Shown one piece after another: positions 1-41,923 of a stretch of DNA of 64,000 nt (position 1 is its first letter; every line of letters starts with the position of its first letter). Made by a program: the position numbers and the translations under genes. The notes beneath the pieces were generated by a model. It was not told the origin of the DNA. It saw nothing but the letters and a program-made list of their open reading frames with translations, and did no database searches. Origin of the DNA: Portunus trituberculatus (lineage: Eukaryota; Arthropoda; Malacostraca; Decapoda; Portunidae); the NCBI RefSeq assembly GCF_017591435.1, contig NC_059301.1:6865060-6929059 (forward strand), given 5' to 3'.

Positions 1-31078
<31,078 letters not shown>

Positions 31079-32400
31079 ACAGATGGAATGAGTTGAAGAG
31101 TTAAAGGTCTGAGGGCAGCTGCTCCCCTTAGGTGTTTGTACTACTACTTTGTTCCTAAGGCAACAATCAGGCAGCTGCTACAACCCTATGGGTGATCTGA
31201 TGCAACTCAGAGATGTCATGCATAGTGGTGAGGTGACATCCACTCTGTGCCACTCAAGAGAAACCAAAGGAATAAGATCTGCATTTAAAATTGCTTCGTG
31301 GAGTGATCTGGATGACTGTATAAATATACTCAAGGAGGAGAGTATGTCATCTATCTTAAGATGTTTGAAGCAGTTTAAACTTTGTTTCAACTTGTTGGTA
31401 ATGGATACATCTGAAATCTTTGAGACATTGACTGAAATGAGAATCAAGTCACAAATTTTCATGTCTCAGGGTATTGCAACAACGAATGTCATTCCATTTG
31501 TCTTTTGGTATTTTAAATAGTATGGAAATAAAGAGCACTGAAGTTGCAGCTTTTTATAAGTCATTGTTCTAAAGGTGACATTCATAATTAACTGAAGAAA
31601 GTTGGTCAGTTTTTTTTTTTTTTTTTTTTTTTTCAGATACATACTGAAACCTTGCCAATGATATCTTCTACGTCTTTCCAAGTCTGTGATGCATTGTACG
31701 TTCTCTGTAACATTACTGTTTAATAATTGTAACCAAGTTTAGGGTGATGAATCAAGATGGTGATGTAAATATTTGTATTATGATTATATAATTAGTTTAT
31801 ATGAGTCTACCCTACAGGATTGTTTGAAATAATATACATTTGAGGTAAGTTAATATTTTTTTTGTTGCAGTTGTTCCTGAGTTGGAATTGCTTTTATCTC
31901 AGCCAATCTCCTGGCAATAAAATGGTGCCATTGTCATGTGCTCCTCACTGTTTTTTGTAACTCTTCAACTGTATATGTTTGCTTCTTGTAAGATAAGAAT
32001 GATAGCCAATTGTACAATAATATACATATAATATATCAACAAGAAAAAAATAGAAGCACTATTCTTACAATGCTATCTCTAGTCTGCCATGGTGATGTGT
32101 ACAGTAACTTCATTAAAAAATTATGCAAACATTTTATTCACATTTTCCTCAGATTGGTTTGGGTTTCTAACAATCCTACCTGCAATTCCATATGTAAACA
32201 TTTATACCTGCTTTAATAATTAACTTAATTTGTTTTTATATGTAGACTTCCATAAGTCAGTAGCATGGATATGGACTTGCCACATTTTATTTATTTTTCA
32301 TTGCCTAATTGCATTAGGGTGGCTCCTCCTGTACTATGTCCCAGCTGTCTTATCTTGTCATATACTCAATAAATAATTTGTTCTCTAAAACTCCTTTCAT
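31079..32400 (+). other. Probable FGD 3' UTR with candidate poly(A) signals
   Basis: AT-rich sequence after the FGD stop. AATAAA hexamers occur at 31527-31532, 31916-31921 and 32368-32373, any of which could end the transcript. A poly-T run lies at 31611-31633. The 123-codon open frame at 31149-31520 shows no recognisable protein and overlaps an equally open antisense frame, so it is treated as chance. Confidence 0.55.
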
Positions 32401-34030
32401 TCCTCTTTTTAACTTTGTGAGATGTTAAATAAGAGGAAATAGGAAGCTATGACTCATACTGAGACTCACACAATTAGGCCTGGTAACTTCTTGCAGCTTC
32501 CCTTATTTTCTGATGTTCTTGTGCTTTAGTTCTCAAAATATGAATTTATAATCAGTGAAATTCCTGGTTAAAGACAAACTTATATTTTCCCAAAGGATCA
32601 CACAATACATGAAATAAGATTACCATACAAGGCATTCTTACTGTTTACACCTACCAAGAACTAAGGCATGAGAATCTTGTGTTTGAAGCTTTACAGCTAA
32701 TGCAGTAAATTCTTCCTGTCTATAATGATTTTGTCATTCCTAAAATCCTCCATTTATTAAACACAAACAAGTAGTCTAAATATCAATGCATTTTCTTCAA
32801 AGATACATTTTACACTTAACAGTAGTGCCATTGCAAAGTTGCAATCCTTAATTAAAATGTAAAATGCCATTCTGATATATCTTAAACAAAAAAAGATTCC
32901 TATTTTAATTTTTCATAATGGAGCATCAATTTATATTTTCTCTAAATTTGTCCCATAATTTGAAGAAGTGTAAGATACACACTACTGTACTGTTTTTTGA
33001 CCAAATCTATTCCATTATGAACATAAAACATCATTTTACTTGCTTGCATATCAATATCTAAGTCAATACAAAAGTCTATCTAAGTACCAGGTCAACATCC
33101 CTTACAAAGAAGGGTAGTCAAAACCAGGCATTTACGTGCAGATCCACATGTCCGCATGTCCACATTCATACTCACAATCACATACACAAGCATTCCCTCA
33201 CATATTGGCTTTCAGGCATCTTGGGGAAATGGGATTGATCTCCCAGTGACTACACTGTAAGGGTCACTTCTGCTGCTTAATTGGGTATCTCACATCAAGG
33301 TACAATGCACAACTGAATCTTTCATAGTTGTGTGTTGGTCAGAAGAATAATAAAATAAGAATTTTACATTTTGTACACCACAACACAATATTCCATATTT
33401 CTAGATCTTTCATAAGGAGGATATTAGAAACTTTCCTTCTCATTTTTAGTTCAATACCTGATCTTTGGAACACCATAAAAACCTTAGGGTGGTAAAAGTT
33501 CACTTTTACTTCTATTCATCCTCTATTACATTATCTTTTAAATAAACTTGCTGATACAAACTTACACCAGATCAGGCGAGTCTGACTGGTTTTTAGTGAT
33601 GTATGTAATTCTGTAAGATCAAGCCATGTGTACATGATATTCTTTAATACCAAAACTAGACTGATCTTTTGGCATGGCACAATGCAAGTAAGATATCTTA
33701 TGATGAAAAAAGGCAATTTGTGTGTATGGTATGGAATGAGTAAAAGCATAATGTAACAAATACTGGTAAGGAGCATAATATTTGTGGTTTTCTTTTTTAA
33801 TGATCAGTTACATATTTACAACAAGCTTTGATCAGCAGCATTGCAATTCTAATGAAATACATTAACAAATCAAGCCGTTAAAAATTTTATAATAAAATAA
33901 AAGATGGGATAGCAAATGACATTCTTAAAATACAAGGATCTCATTTTGAACTTTGAAATTATAGTAACTAGGAATGAGTTGGGCAGCTAAAGATGTTATC
34001 TTGCAGCATTCCATACTACATCTTCACTTT
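32401..34030. other. Intergenic stretch between convergent FGD and YIPF3
   Basis: AT-rich DNA with no recognised gene or repeat family. The YIPF3 3' UTR should lie at its right end; an ATTAAA variant poly(A) signal on the minus strand is at 33801-33796. Confidence 0.5.
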
Positions 34031-34699
34031 TCACACATTAAACTTCCTCATGCAAGCAAAATGGATGTATATGAGATGCATGAGATGTATGGAAGCAAGA
34101 GAGGAGCCCATCAGTAACCTGTGTGGGGGCTTTGGTGTGCGGGCCAGAACCAACAATACCAGGCGGCCAGTGGCAAGGCCTCCAAACAGAGTGGTCAGCA
34201 GGAAGAACACTGTGTGGTTCTCCTCCTGGTGCAGCAACTCTGCTCCAAGGAGAACCAGGCAATGGCCTGTCAAGCTGTAACCAGCCAATGAGGCAAGCTG
34301 GGGCAGGGTCAAGGTGGTCCCAAAACAATGCCCCAACAAGAATGCCAGCAATGAAAATCCCAGCCAATAACCCAGACTTAGTTTTGTTGTGGTCAACAGC
34401 TCCCAAGCCAGTGCCTGTTCTGGATTATGTAAGCCATACAGAATAATGGTGGCAAGAGTGGTTACCACAAGCAAAGGTCCTCTGAGGTCAGAGTACACTT
34501 GCTGGTACTGTGGATAAACTAGTGGCGGTACCAGGGACAGGAGGATTCGCTGGGGCACACCATGAACCAAGATCACTCTCCTTACAGATGACCATGCATT
34601 GTCAGATGAGTGAGACGTAGGACTGTGTTCTGGTAATAGACGGTTCTGATCAGAGTCTGTAGAGTCAACAGTCACTGCTGAATGGTTTCTGAGAGCCAT
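34031..34699 (-). CDS. YIPF3: YIPF3-like Golgi membrane protein
   Basis: 222 codons, read from 34699 down to the stop at 34031. It matches YIPF3: an Arg/Leu-rich lead-in (VPQRILLSLVPPLVYPQ), then five hydrophobic segments. Family wording includes LRGPLLVVTTLATIILYGL, LGYWLGFSLLAFLLGHCFGT, LAGYSLTGHCLVLLG, FLLTTLFGGLATGRLVLLV and ASIHLMHLIYIHFA. YIPF3 proteins are multi-pass Yip1-family proteins of the cis-Golgi that pair with YIPF4. Human YIPF3 is 350 residues; this one lacks most of the acidic N-terminus and the C-terminal tail. An in-frame TGA lies 18 bases upstream of the ATG, and TTATCTTTAG ends two bases before it, so an upstream exon is possible. BANF1 ends only 47 bases upstream on the same strand. 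Confidence 0.93.
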   Translation of the reverse strand: MALRNHSAVTVDSTDSDQNRLLPEHSPTSHSSDNAWSSVRRVILVHGVPQRILLSLVPPLVYPQYQQVYSDLRGPLLVVTTLATIILYGLHNPEQALAWELLTTTKLSLGYWLGFSLLAFLLGHCFGTTLTLPQLASLAGYSLTGHCLVLLGAELLHQEENHTVFFLLTTLFGGLATGRLVLLVLARTPKPPHRLLMGSSLASIHLMHLIYIHFACMRKFNV

Positions 34700-34746
34700 A
34701 GCTAAAGATAAGATGGCTGGACTTCACCTTAGCTGAGGCAACAAGT

Positions 34747-35018
34747 CTACAGGAACTCACTGCACCAATCAGCTAGACACTGGTAACACTCAGATGCCTG
34801 GTTGGAGTTAGCAGCTACCATGTCAGAAAGCCACTCTAAAAACAACTCCCTGTTCTTCTTAAGTACCAGGAACTGACCCAAGACCACATAAGCTTTGTCA
34901 AATCCTCTGTTCTCCAGCCGCTTGCCCAACACTCTCCTATACCAGCTAACTCTGTGACAGGCTTGTCTCCCATTGGTTCTGCTACAAATAAGGTGTGTTT
35001 CTGTGATGTTGTTGTCAT
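34747..35018 (-). CDS. BANF1: BANF1 (barrier-to-autointegration factor) with a one-base frameshift
   Basis: ATG at 35018 starts MTTTSQKHTLFVAEPMG and continues to LAGIGE. The reading then must shift frame near 34931-34936 to continue LGKRLENRGFDKAYVVLGQF and end with CLADWCSEFL, TAG at 34749-34747. With one base restored the length would be 90 residues; BAF proteins have 89-90. BAF is a small dimeric DNA-bridging protein that binds LEM-domain proteins and lamin and is needed for nuclear reassembly after mitosis. Both halves are otherwise intact, including the helix-hairpin-helix region (GIGE...LGKRL). The base missing is a G in GAGTGTTGGG. A sequencing or assembly indel in a live gene is likelier than a pseudogene, since no other damage is seen and the gene sits in a tight cluster. 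A pyrimidine tract and AAAG lie at 35118-35086, 67 bases before the ATG. Confidence 0.93.
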
Positions 35019-35165
35019 TGTTCTTCTGACTGTAGACTTCTACCATCAGCATTAATCACTCAATGGCTACTAAACTAACCTTGTCCTTTAAAAAAAAAAA
35101 AGAAAAAAAAGAAAAATCAACTTGCTGATTATGTCCCATGTGTATTACACTGCTGTCCTGCAACA

Positions 35166-35357
35166 CTAAATATCAAAACCCATCTCCTTCATGCACTTCT
35201 TGTGGTTCTCAATCTCCTTCTGACAATTCTCGGCACCATTTTCCACAATACAAGCATCCCGCACACGTTTGGTCTCTGGACAGGCACAACATGCCTTGCA
35301 TTTTGGTTTCTTTTCTTCTCCTTGGGTACCATCCTTAGGGGAGGCTTCTCCAGGCAT
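35166..35357 (-). CDS. COX17: COX17, cytochrome c oxidase copper chaperone
   Basis: 63 codons plus TAG. The start is placed at the ATG at 35357 (MPGEASPKDG), giving the usual COX17 length of about 63 residues. The conserved copper-binding motif is KACCACPETK, followed by the twin-Cys helices (RDACIVENGAENC and HKKCMKEMGFDI). COX17 carries Cu(I) in the mitochondrial intermembrane space to SCO1 and COX11 for complex IV assembly and is folded by the MIA40 relay. The frame is open for 23 more codons upstream, but those residues do not resemble COX17. It lies 74 bases after the NCBP2AS2-like stop. An arthropod-type initiator word (TCAGTT) on the minus strand near 35400 could be its own start site. 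Confidence 0.96.
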   Translation of the reverse strand: MPGEASPKDGTQGEEKKPKCKACCACPETKRVRDACIVENGAENCQKEIENHKKCMKEMGFDI

Positions 35358-35431
35358 GATGTTGTGAAGTGGAGAGAAAAAGATGGAAGCTAAAACTGAG
35401 GATCTGCAAGAATTCACCAAAACCAACCAGC

Positions 35432-35680
35432 TTACTTTTGTTGCTTCTGTTGATCTTGAATCTTCTTAAATCCTTCTTTGAGTTCCTGAGTAAAGGTTTG
35501 GCTAAATTGGTCCACCTTCTTCCTTGCCTCAGACTCTGCTGCTTCCTTGATGGTCTCCTTACCCTGCTGTAGAGCGTATGCAGTGAGCTGTGCAGCCCGA
35601 CGAATGGGATATGACTCGGACAGTTTCTCTATCAATTGTGGGTTATTGATGAGTCGGTGCAGCAAGTAACGCAGCACCAT
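35432..35680 (-). CDS. NCBP2AS2: NCBP2AS2-like small protein
   Basis: 82 codons plus stop. It starts MVLRYLLHRLINNPQLIEKL and continues SYPIRRAAQLTAYALQQGKE, the hallmark N-terminal block of NCBP2AS2 proteins, then a charged helix with QTFTQELKEGFKKI. The start at 35680 is chosen because the family begins MVLR; the open frame continues 21 codons upstream without similarity. TTTTCAG at 35704-35698 is a likely splice acceptor, placing the ATG 17 bases into an exon whose 5' partner was not found. The human protein is a short, mostly mitochondrial product of a transcript antisense to NCBP2; its function is poorly known. It is the first gene of the compact minus-strand cluster. Confidence 0.9.
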   Translation of the reverse strand: MVLRYLLHRLINNPQLIEKLSESYPIRRAAQLTAYALQQGKETIKEAAESEARKKVDQFSQTFTQELKEGFKKIQDQQKQQK

Positions 35681-35773
35681 TGCCAAATAACATGTGCCTG
35701 AAAACAGTAATTCATTACTACTACAATCAGCACAACAAATCAAAGTGAAATAAATAAATGGTGTGTGTGTGTG

Positions 35774-36052
35774 TAATTCACCTCAGTCACCTACTGGTCA
35801 CCCAGCCAGTCTTCCCCATTACGGAGCGAGCTCAGAACTCATAGACCGATCTTCGGGTCGGACTGAGACCGCAACACACACTCCACACACTAGGAAAGCG
35901 AGGCCACAACCCCTCGAGTTACGTCCCGTACCTATTTACTGCTTGGTGAACAGGGGCCACACATTAAGAGGCTTGCCCATTTGCCTCAACGCGCCCGGGA
36001 CTCGAACCCAGCCCTCTCGATTGTGAGTCGAGTGTGCTAACCAATACACTAC

Positions 36053-36053
<1 letters not shown>
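35774..36053 (-). mobile_element. tRNA-derived SINE, family B
   Basis: Full-length reverse copy: (AC)n tail end at 35761-35774, body (GTCTTCCCCATTACGGAGCG) and head ending ACTACGG at 36053. The head-side is followed by (GT)n at 36054-36139, so the SINE lies inside an AC/GT microsatellite. It is about 75 bases upstream of the NCBP2AS2-like exon. Confidence 0.87.

Positions 36054-36139
<86 letters not shown>
36054..36139 (+). repeat. (GT)n microsatellite
   Basis: About 43 GT units next to the SINE head. Confidence 0.97.
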
Positions 36140-36140
<1 letters not shown>

Positions 36141-38075
36141 GACTATATAGAACCAAGGTCTTTTCTTTTGAACTCAGGTTCTTTTGAATTTAAACATCTG
36201 TATGCATACAAAAGGTAAGAGTAAAGTAAAGGGAGTTTGAGTTGTTCCTTATTGACAGTATTCAAATACATGAAATAACATAGGCCAGATGAGCAATGAA
36301 TATTAGGAATGGCATGAATAATGAAATACTACAAGAATGATGGATGGGTGAGTACACAAAGCTATGTAAACACAGGACAAATCATACTGTATAAAATATA
36401 GACTTAGGTAAAGTCATCTTGGTGGTTGGCTTTGAGCTAAAGAAAATAGTCTAATGGAGTAAATGAGGGAATAAGAGTGTTTCACGAGTGAGATAGAACA
36501 CTGAAATTTGTGGTTGTGTTGTGTGATGATCATGCTGATGAAATCTAGTCAGGTGCCATTTCACTTCTTAAGAGATAATGCTGACATCTTTTTCATTGCA
36601 TCTTGTCTATGCTATAAGTTTGATGAATTGATACTATATGCTCTTCATCTGTGTGAAATTAACAGCAGCACAGCAGACCTCACAGCAGGACTGGGACCAA
36701 CAACATGTATGTACATATACTTGGTACTTATGGCCAGATTCTTAAACAATACCTTTCACCTTTGTCACTTGAAGAGTACTGTCCAGGAGAAATTGGTATT
36801 CGTAAGAGCAAATGCTGCCTTCCTGCACCTCAGGAAGGCAACACTCAGGCCAAATTTACCTTCACCGCAAAGATGAACCAAGACCCATGTCTTTGTCATT
36901 ACCTTTGCATAAATTTTGCCTAAATACATATCATTATTAGTTTTTGTGAAGTAATTGATTTTATAAACAAAAATATATAGGTTATCATTCAAACAGCCTA
37001 CTTTACAAAAACTGTGATTGGAACCAAACCCAGGAAATAAGAACAACTGTTAATAACATTGATGCAACTGCCAGCTTCAATCACCACATCTCCACCTCCC
37101 AAGTTTTCTATCAGAATTCTCCTTAGCTTATGATCAGTTGTATATCTTTACTGCTTGATAAGTACCCATTTATGTAGATAGCTGGTGGACTGTCCTATTC
37201 CCATAGCCAGCACAGCTGAAGAAGGCGATTCTCTCTCATGTTATGGCCACTACATGGCCATCTTTGATTTTATTAAAAGCACTTTTCCTGGCTCAACAAG
37301 TCTATTAATAAATCACACTGCTGGTTCTCTTTGTAAAATTTTCAATGTTGCCTGTTGTGGATTGGTCAAGTCAGGTCAGATCAGTTAAGGACTGTGGCTG
37401 GCAGCTGAGGTGATGGTAAACAAACACTGCTACCAAACACCACCAAATTATACTCATGGTTTATTTTGTTAAACGCATTAACAATAAATGTATGAATATA
37501 GGATAATATTCCTAGCATGTAACATCATGCCACAAATCACATTGAATTAATAATCTTACAATTTCTTGGACAAGAAAGATGTACAGGTTTTACCAACACA
37601 ACACCTCCGTCACCTTCGAGACAGAAGAGAGCGAGGAAGGAAGGGCAACATTTAAGAATAGGACTACCGAAGGCCACATTGCTGTGTAGCCTTCGTCAAA
37701 GGTGGAAAGTAATGTTTAAGAATCCAGCCATTAGACTTAAGCACATATTTTTATGTATTTAGTGTATAATAATTCAGTTGTACTTAGACTCAATGTATTT
37801 TGAAAAATACCAAGTACTTTAAAGTACAAACAAATACTGTGGCAATCAGTTCCTAGTGACACTTTCATCTAGTAATAATTAGAAGTTACTGATGTAGCAA
37901 GTCAATAGACATGTATATACAAAAATGAGCAAATCTTCATGCTTTACAAATTTGTGACAAAAACTTTTTTTCATGTAAGGTACTTATACTTGTACAAAGC
38001 ACAGTGACATGTTCTTGAGCTTGGAGATAACTAAATAACACAATGACTATACTTGTACTTGAAAAAATCTATGTA
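36140..38075. other. Intergenic, nothing recognised
   Basis: AT-rich DNA. Short open frames (for example 36508-36876 plus strand) show no family resemblance. It may contain a 5' exon of the NCBP2AS2-like gene that cannot be picked out by eye. Confidence 0.4.
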
Positions 38076-39116
38076 CAGGCAACCCCTGTTTAACGAAAGG
38101 GTTACATTCCTAAAACACTTCGTTAAGCGAATCGATTATAACAAGTTTAACCCCTGATTTGAACTTCCATTGGGAGTAAGCAAAGCGAGAGTGCATCATA
38201 GTACAGTGAAAGATTTAATGAAAGTAAAAATTATGAAGTTAAACATTTAGGTAGTTTAATTTAAGTCATTATAATGTACACTAATGTATGTATGTACGTA
38301 ACTTTATAATGTTGATGATCTTAACTTTATGAAGGGAGGGAGAGTGAAACGGGAAAGACACTAACCGGCAACCTGTGGAATGTAAACAAAGTGCGCATCA
38401 TGGTACCGCATACAAAATTAATGTACCACATTTCCACAAGGCTTTCCATTTTATCCATTGTAGAGTCACGAGTTCAGGTGGTTCTTTTAGCTTACAAGGA
38501 AGATACAGTCTCACCAGCCTTCTTAATAGAGTCTGCTGACTTGAAAATAGTAGACAGTAGATGGAGTCAAGATGGTGGCCAGCAATGTTATTAGTTTTCT
38601 GGCCTCTCTCGTGTCTGTGAATAATACCCAGCTTCACTTCGAGAGTAAGACACTTCCTGGTCTTTTTAGGAATGTTAGGCCACATTGCAGGGCGTTTTGG
38701 TGGTAAGTTGAACTAGGGAAGATGAGCTGCTGGTGACGCTGTTATGTTTTGACTGGGGAGTGAGTGGTGCACGTGATCTTGATCTTGATGCTACAGGTGA
38801 CGCAGAATTTCTTCTGAGTCAGGCCTTTGTATCGGCAGCGCCTGTGTTGTCCACGAGAGGCTTGATCTTGATCTTTATTCTACAGGTGTCTCAGGATTCC
38901 TCCTGAGGCAGGCCTTAGTACCAGCAGCTCCTGATGTATTCAAAAGCCTGTCAGCTTGCATGATACAGTGGGGCTTTCAAATTTGGAAAAAATTACCTGG
39001 ATAAAACTTCGTTACAGCAAGTTTGGTATTTGTTAAACGAGCAGATGATAGTAAAATGAAACCTTCGTTGTAGCGAAATTTCATTGTGTGAACCTTCGTT
39101 AAACGGGGGTTGCCTG
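38076..39116 (-). mobile_element. Tigger/pogo-type DNA transposon remnant with transposase fragment
   Basis: Ends are CAGGCAACCCCTGTTTAACG and the complement of CAGGCAACCCCCGTTTAACG, each flanked by TA. The length of 1041 bases is too short for a full element. On the minus strand near 38685-38590, KKTRKCLTLEVKLGIIHRHE resembles the N-terminal CENP-B-type helix-turn-helix of Tigger transposases; the DDE catalytic part is absent. Inside, 38776-38860 and 38864-38950 are two diverged copies of one segment (GATCTTGATCTTGATGCTAC, then CTACAGGTG). Confidence 0.85.
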
Positions 39117-39539
39117 TACTTGTACTTGGATCCAATCCTGCTCCACAGTATGATAAAATAATAAAGTATGCAGTAATTCTACAACATTACTGGGCATGCA
39201 CATTAGACAGCCATATTAGAGTTCAGCTCAAGATTCACTTGCCTCTCACTCCCACCACATACATTCACACACAAAAAAGAGGCTAATACCAGAAAAGATG
39301 AGTGACAATGCTAATGAAGAGCATGAGAGACTTGAGTGTACTTTGCAACGTGATGTTGTCTCAAGCTGCAGAGGCATGCAGAGTTTTCTTTGGATATGGA
39401 TAAAAGTTTCCTCACTGATTGACTGTGTGCTTATCATGGAAATCAGGCACAAGTACAGTTGCCACAAATGAAGTCGAAATCCTTTCCACCCACCATGAGA
39501 AAAAGGCTAAGCTTAAAAAAATTTGAAAATTTGTTTAAT

Positions 39540-40450
39540 ATTTAGTCATATCTTGGTGACAGCTGAAATCATACTCTCAAGCAGTCCACTGAAGTACTGT
39601 AGATCCATTTGATGGCAACATGCCTTCACTGATCACCAGCAGGTGTGGGAGATATGTGGATTTCCTTACTTTACTTTATCTTTCCATGATTTTCTATACA
39701 TTTACTATGTGATTAATGTCTGGACTGTTCCCAAGCCATTCCAATATATATTATCATTATTCCTGAGCAGTACTTTCACCAATTTAGAAGTGTGGAATCA
39801 GGTAGAGAATGCATGAATGTGGTGGTCATTTGAGTGACAAATTTGTCAATTATTGCTTAGCACTTCTTTGTATCTTTTGAAATTCATTATTACACCTTTA
39901 GGCAAGAAATATAGTCCATCTTGACCCATTTTGTCACTAAAGCATCCCCACAACAAGACAAAAGGACTGTGCTTGACTGTTAGTACTGTAAATTGCTTGC
40001 TGTAACAGCTACAGCATATTGGGAAGTGAAGCTTGACACGATGAGAGGAAAGTACCTGGAAAGTATTTTCATCAGACCACATAATTTCCATTCACTGGTC
40101 TACAGTTCAACCTTTATGCTCATTCACAAATTGCAGCTTTTTTTTTTTTTGCTTATCTTGTCCGTTAGAGGTGGTTAGAATACAGCAGTGTGGCTGGGAA
40201 TCTTGAGGTCCTTCAGCACACAATTTTGCACAGTTCTCTCTGACATGTTCTTGAGCAGCTCTGGATACATTTCCTTCAGTTGTCTGGCTGCCAATGTTGG
40301 TTTTCCTTCAAGGCAATCACCATGAGTCTATCTGTGCTCTTTGAATTCTTTCACTTGGACCTGAGACAGGTTACATGAGTAGGAACTTGATTTGGTGGTA
40401 GGTGGCGCCTTTTTATAGTCGTCTTACAATGTCCTATTCACCTGCATATT
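39540..40450 (-). mobile_element. Decayed Tc1/mariner transposase
   Basis: Minus-strand blocks match Tc1/mariner transposase. From 40330 to 40150: GKPTLAARQLKEMYPELL and SERTVQNCVLKDLKIPS (helix-turn-helix). From 40091 to 39846: MWSDENTFQV (first catalytic Asp region), VKHSPFVLLWGCFSDKMGQ and GLYFLPKGVIMNFKRYKEVL. Frames are interrupted and no clean terminal repeats were found. Confidence 0.82.
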
Positions 40451-40897
40451 CCAGAGATAGTGACTTTTCTTTCCTTAGAATTAGAATAATTCTGTGAGTG
40501 GTTTGGGAGCTATGCTGGATGCAAGGATAAGGCTTGTGGGCTTGTGATAATTAAGTACGGAAAACAAGGCAAGGTGTAAAACTGGAGCTCAATGTGCATC
40601 CACCCTTGTCCATTAACAAGGAAGCACTGAGGATGTCAGCATTACAGCATCTACTCTCCCTGAGTTTCCAGATATAACTGGAACATAAATTGTCCACCTT
40701 GAGCAAAATTTCCTCACGATGTATCATGTGACTTATTTTGCTCTCACTTTGCACCCAAGGAATCCAATTTCATTTGTGGTAACTGTACACAAAAACTGGT
40801 AAGACCTAGTATGGCAGTTTGTGATCCCTCATCTCCACAAACTCAACTGCAAACATGAATATCATTACTATTACAGGTAAAGGTGGTAAATAATTTG
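40451..40897. other. Intergenic, nothing recognised
   Basis: No conserved coding block or repeat family was seen. Confidence 0.4.
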
Positions 40898-41791
<894 letters not shown>

Positions 41792-41923
41792 CTAGTGCTG
41801 CACCTCGCTCTTCGCTTTATACTTAAGGAGGAGGTGTTTCTTGAGAGCCAGCTGCTTCCTTAAGGCTTCCAGGCGCCGCAGCTGCTCCTCACGGCTATAC
41901 TCTACTCCTGGCAACTTGCGCAC
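41792..41923 (-). CDS. MED9: MED9 exon 3
   Basis: Acceptor TTGTATCAG, 43 codons and TAG. It holds the conserved PG motif and terminal coiled coil. Confidence 0.94.
   Translation of the reverse strand: MRKLPGVEYSREEQLRRLEALRKQLALKKHLLLKYKAKSEVQH

Noticed and set aside
31149..31520. 123-codon plus-strand frame after the FGD stop, with an overlapping antisense frame
   Set aside because: No family resemblance and no splice or start context; lies in the expected 3' UTR.
34123..34446. Plus-strand frame opposite YIPF3
   Set aside because: Antisense shadow of a well-recognised gene.
36508..36876. 122-codon plus-strand frame
   Set aside because: No recognisable motif, and two overlapping frames are equally open.
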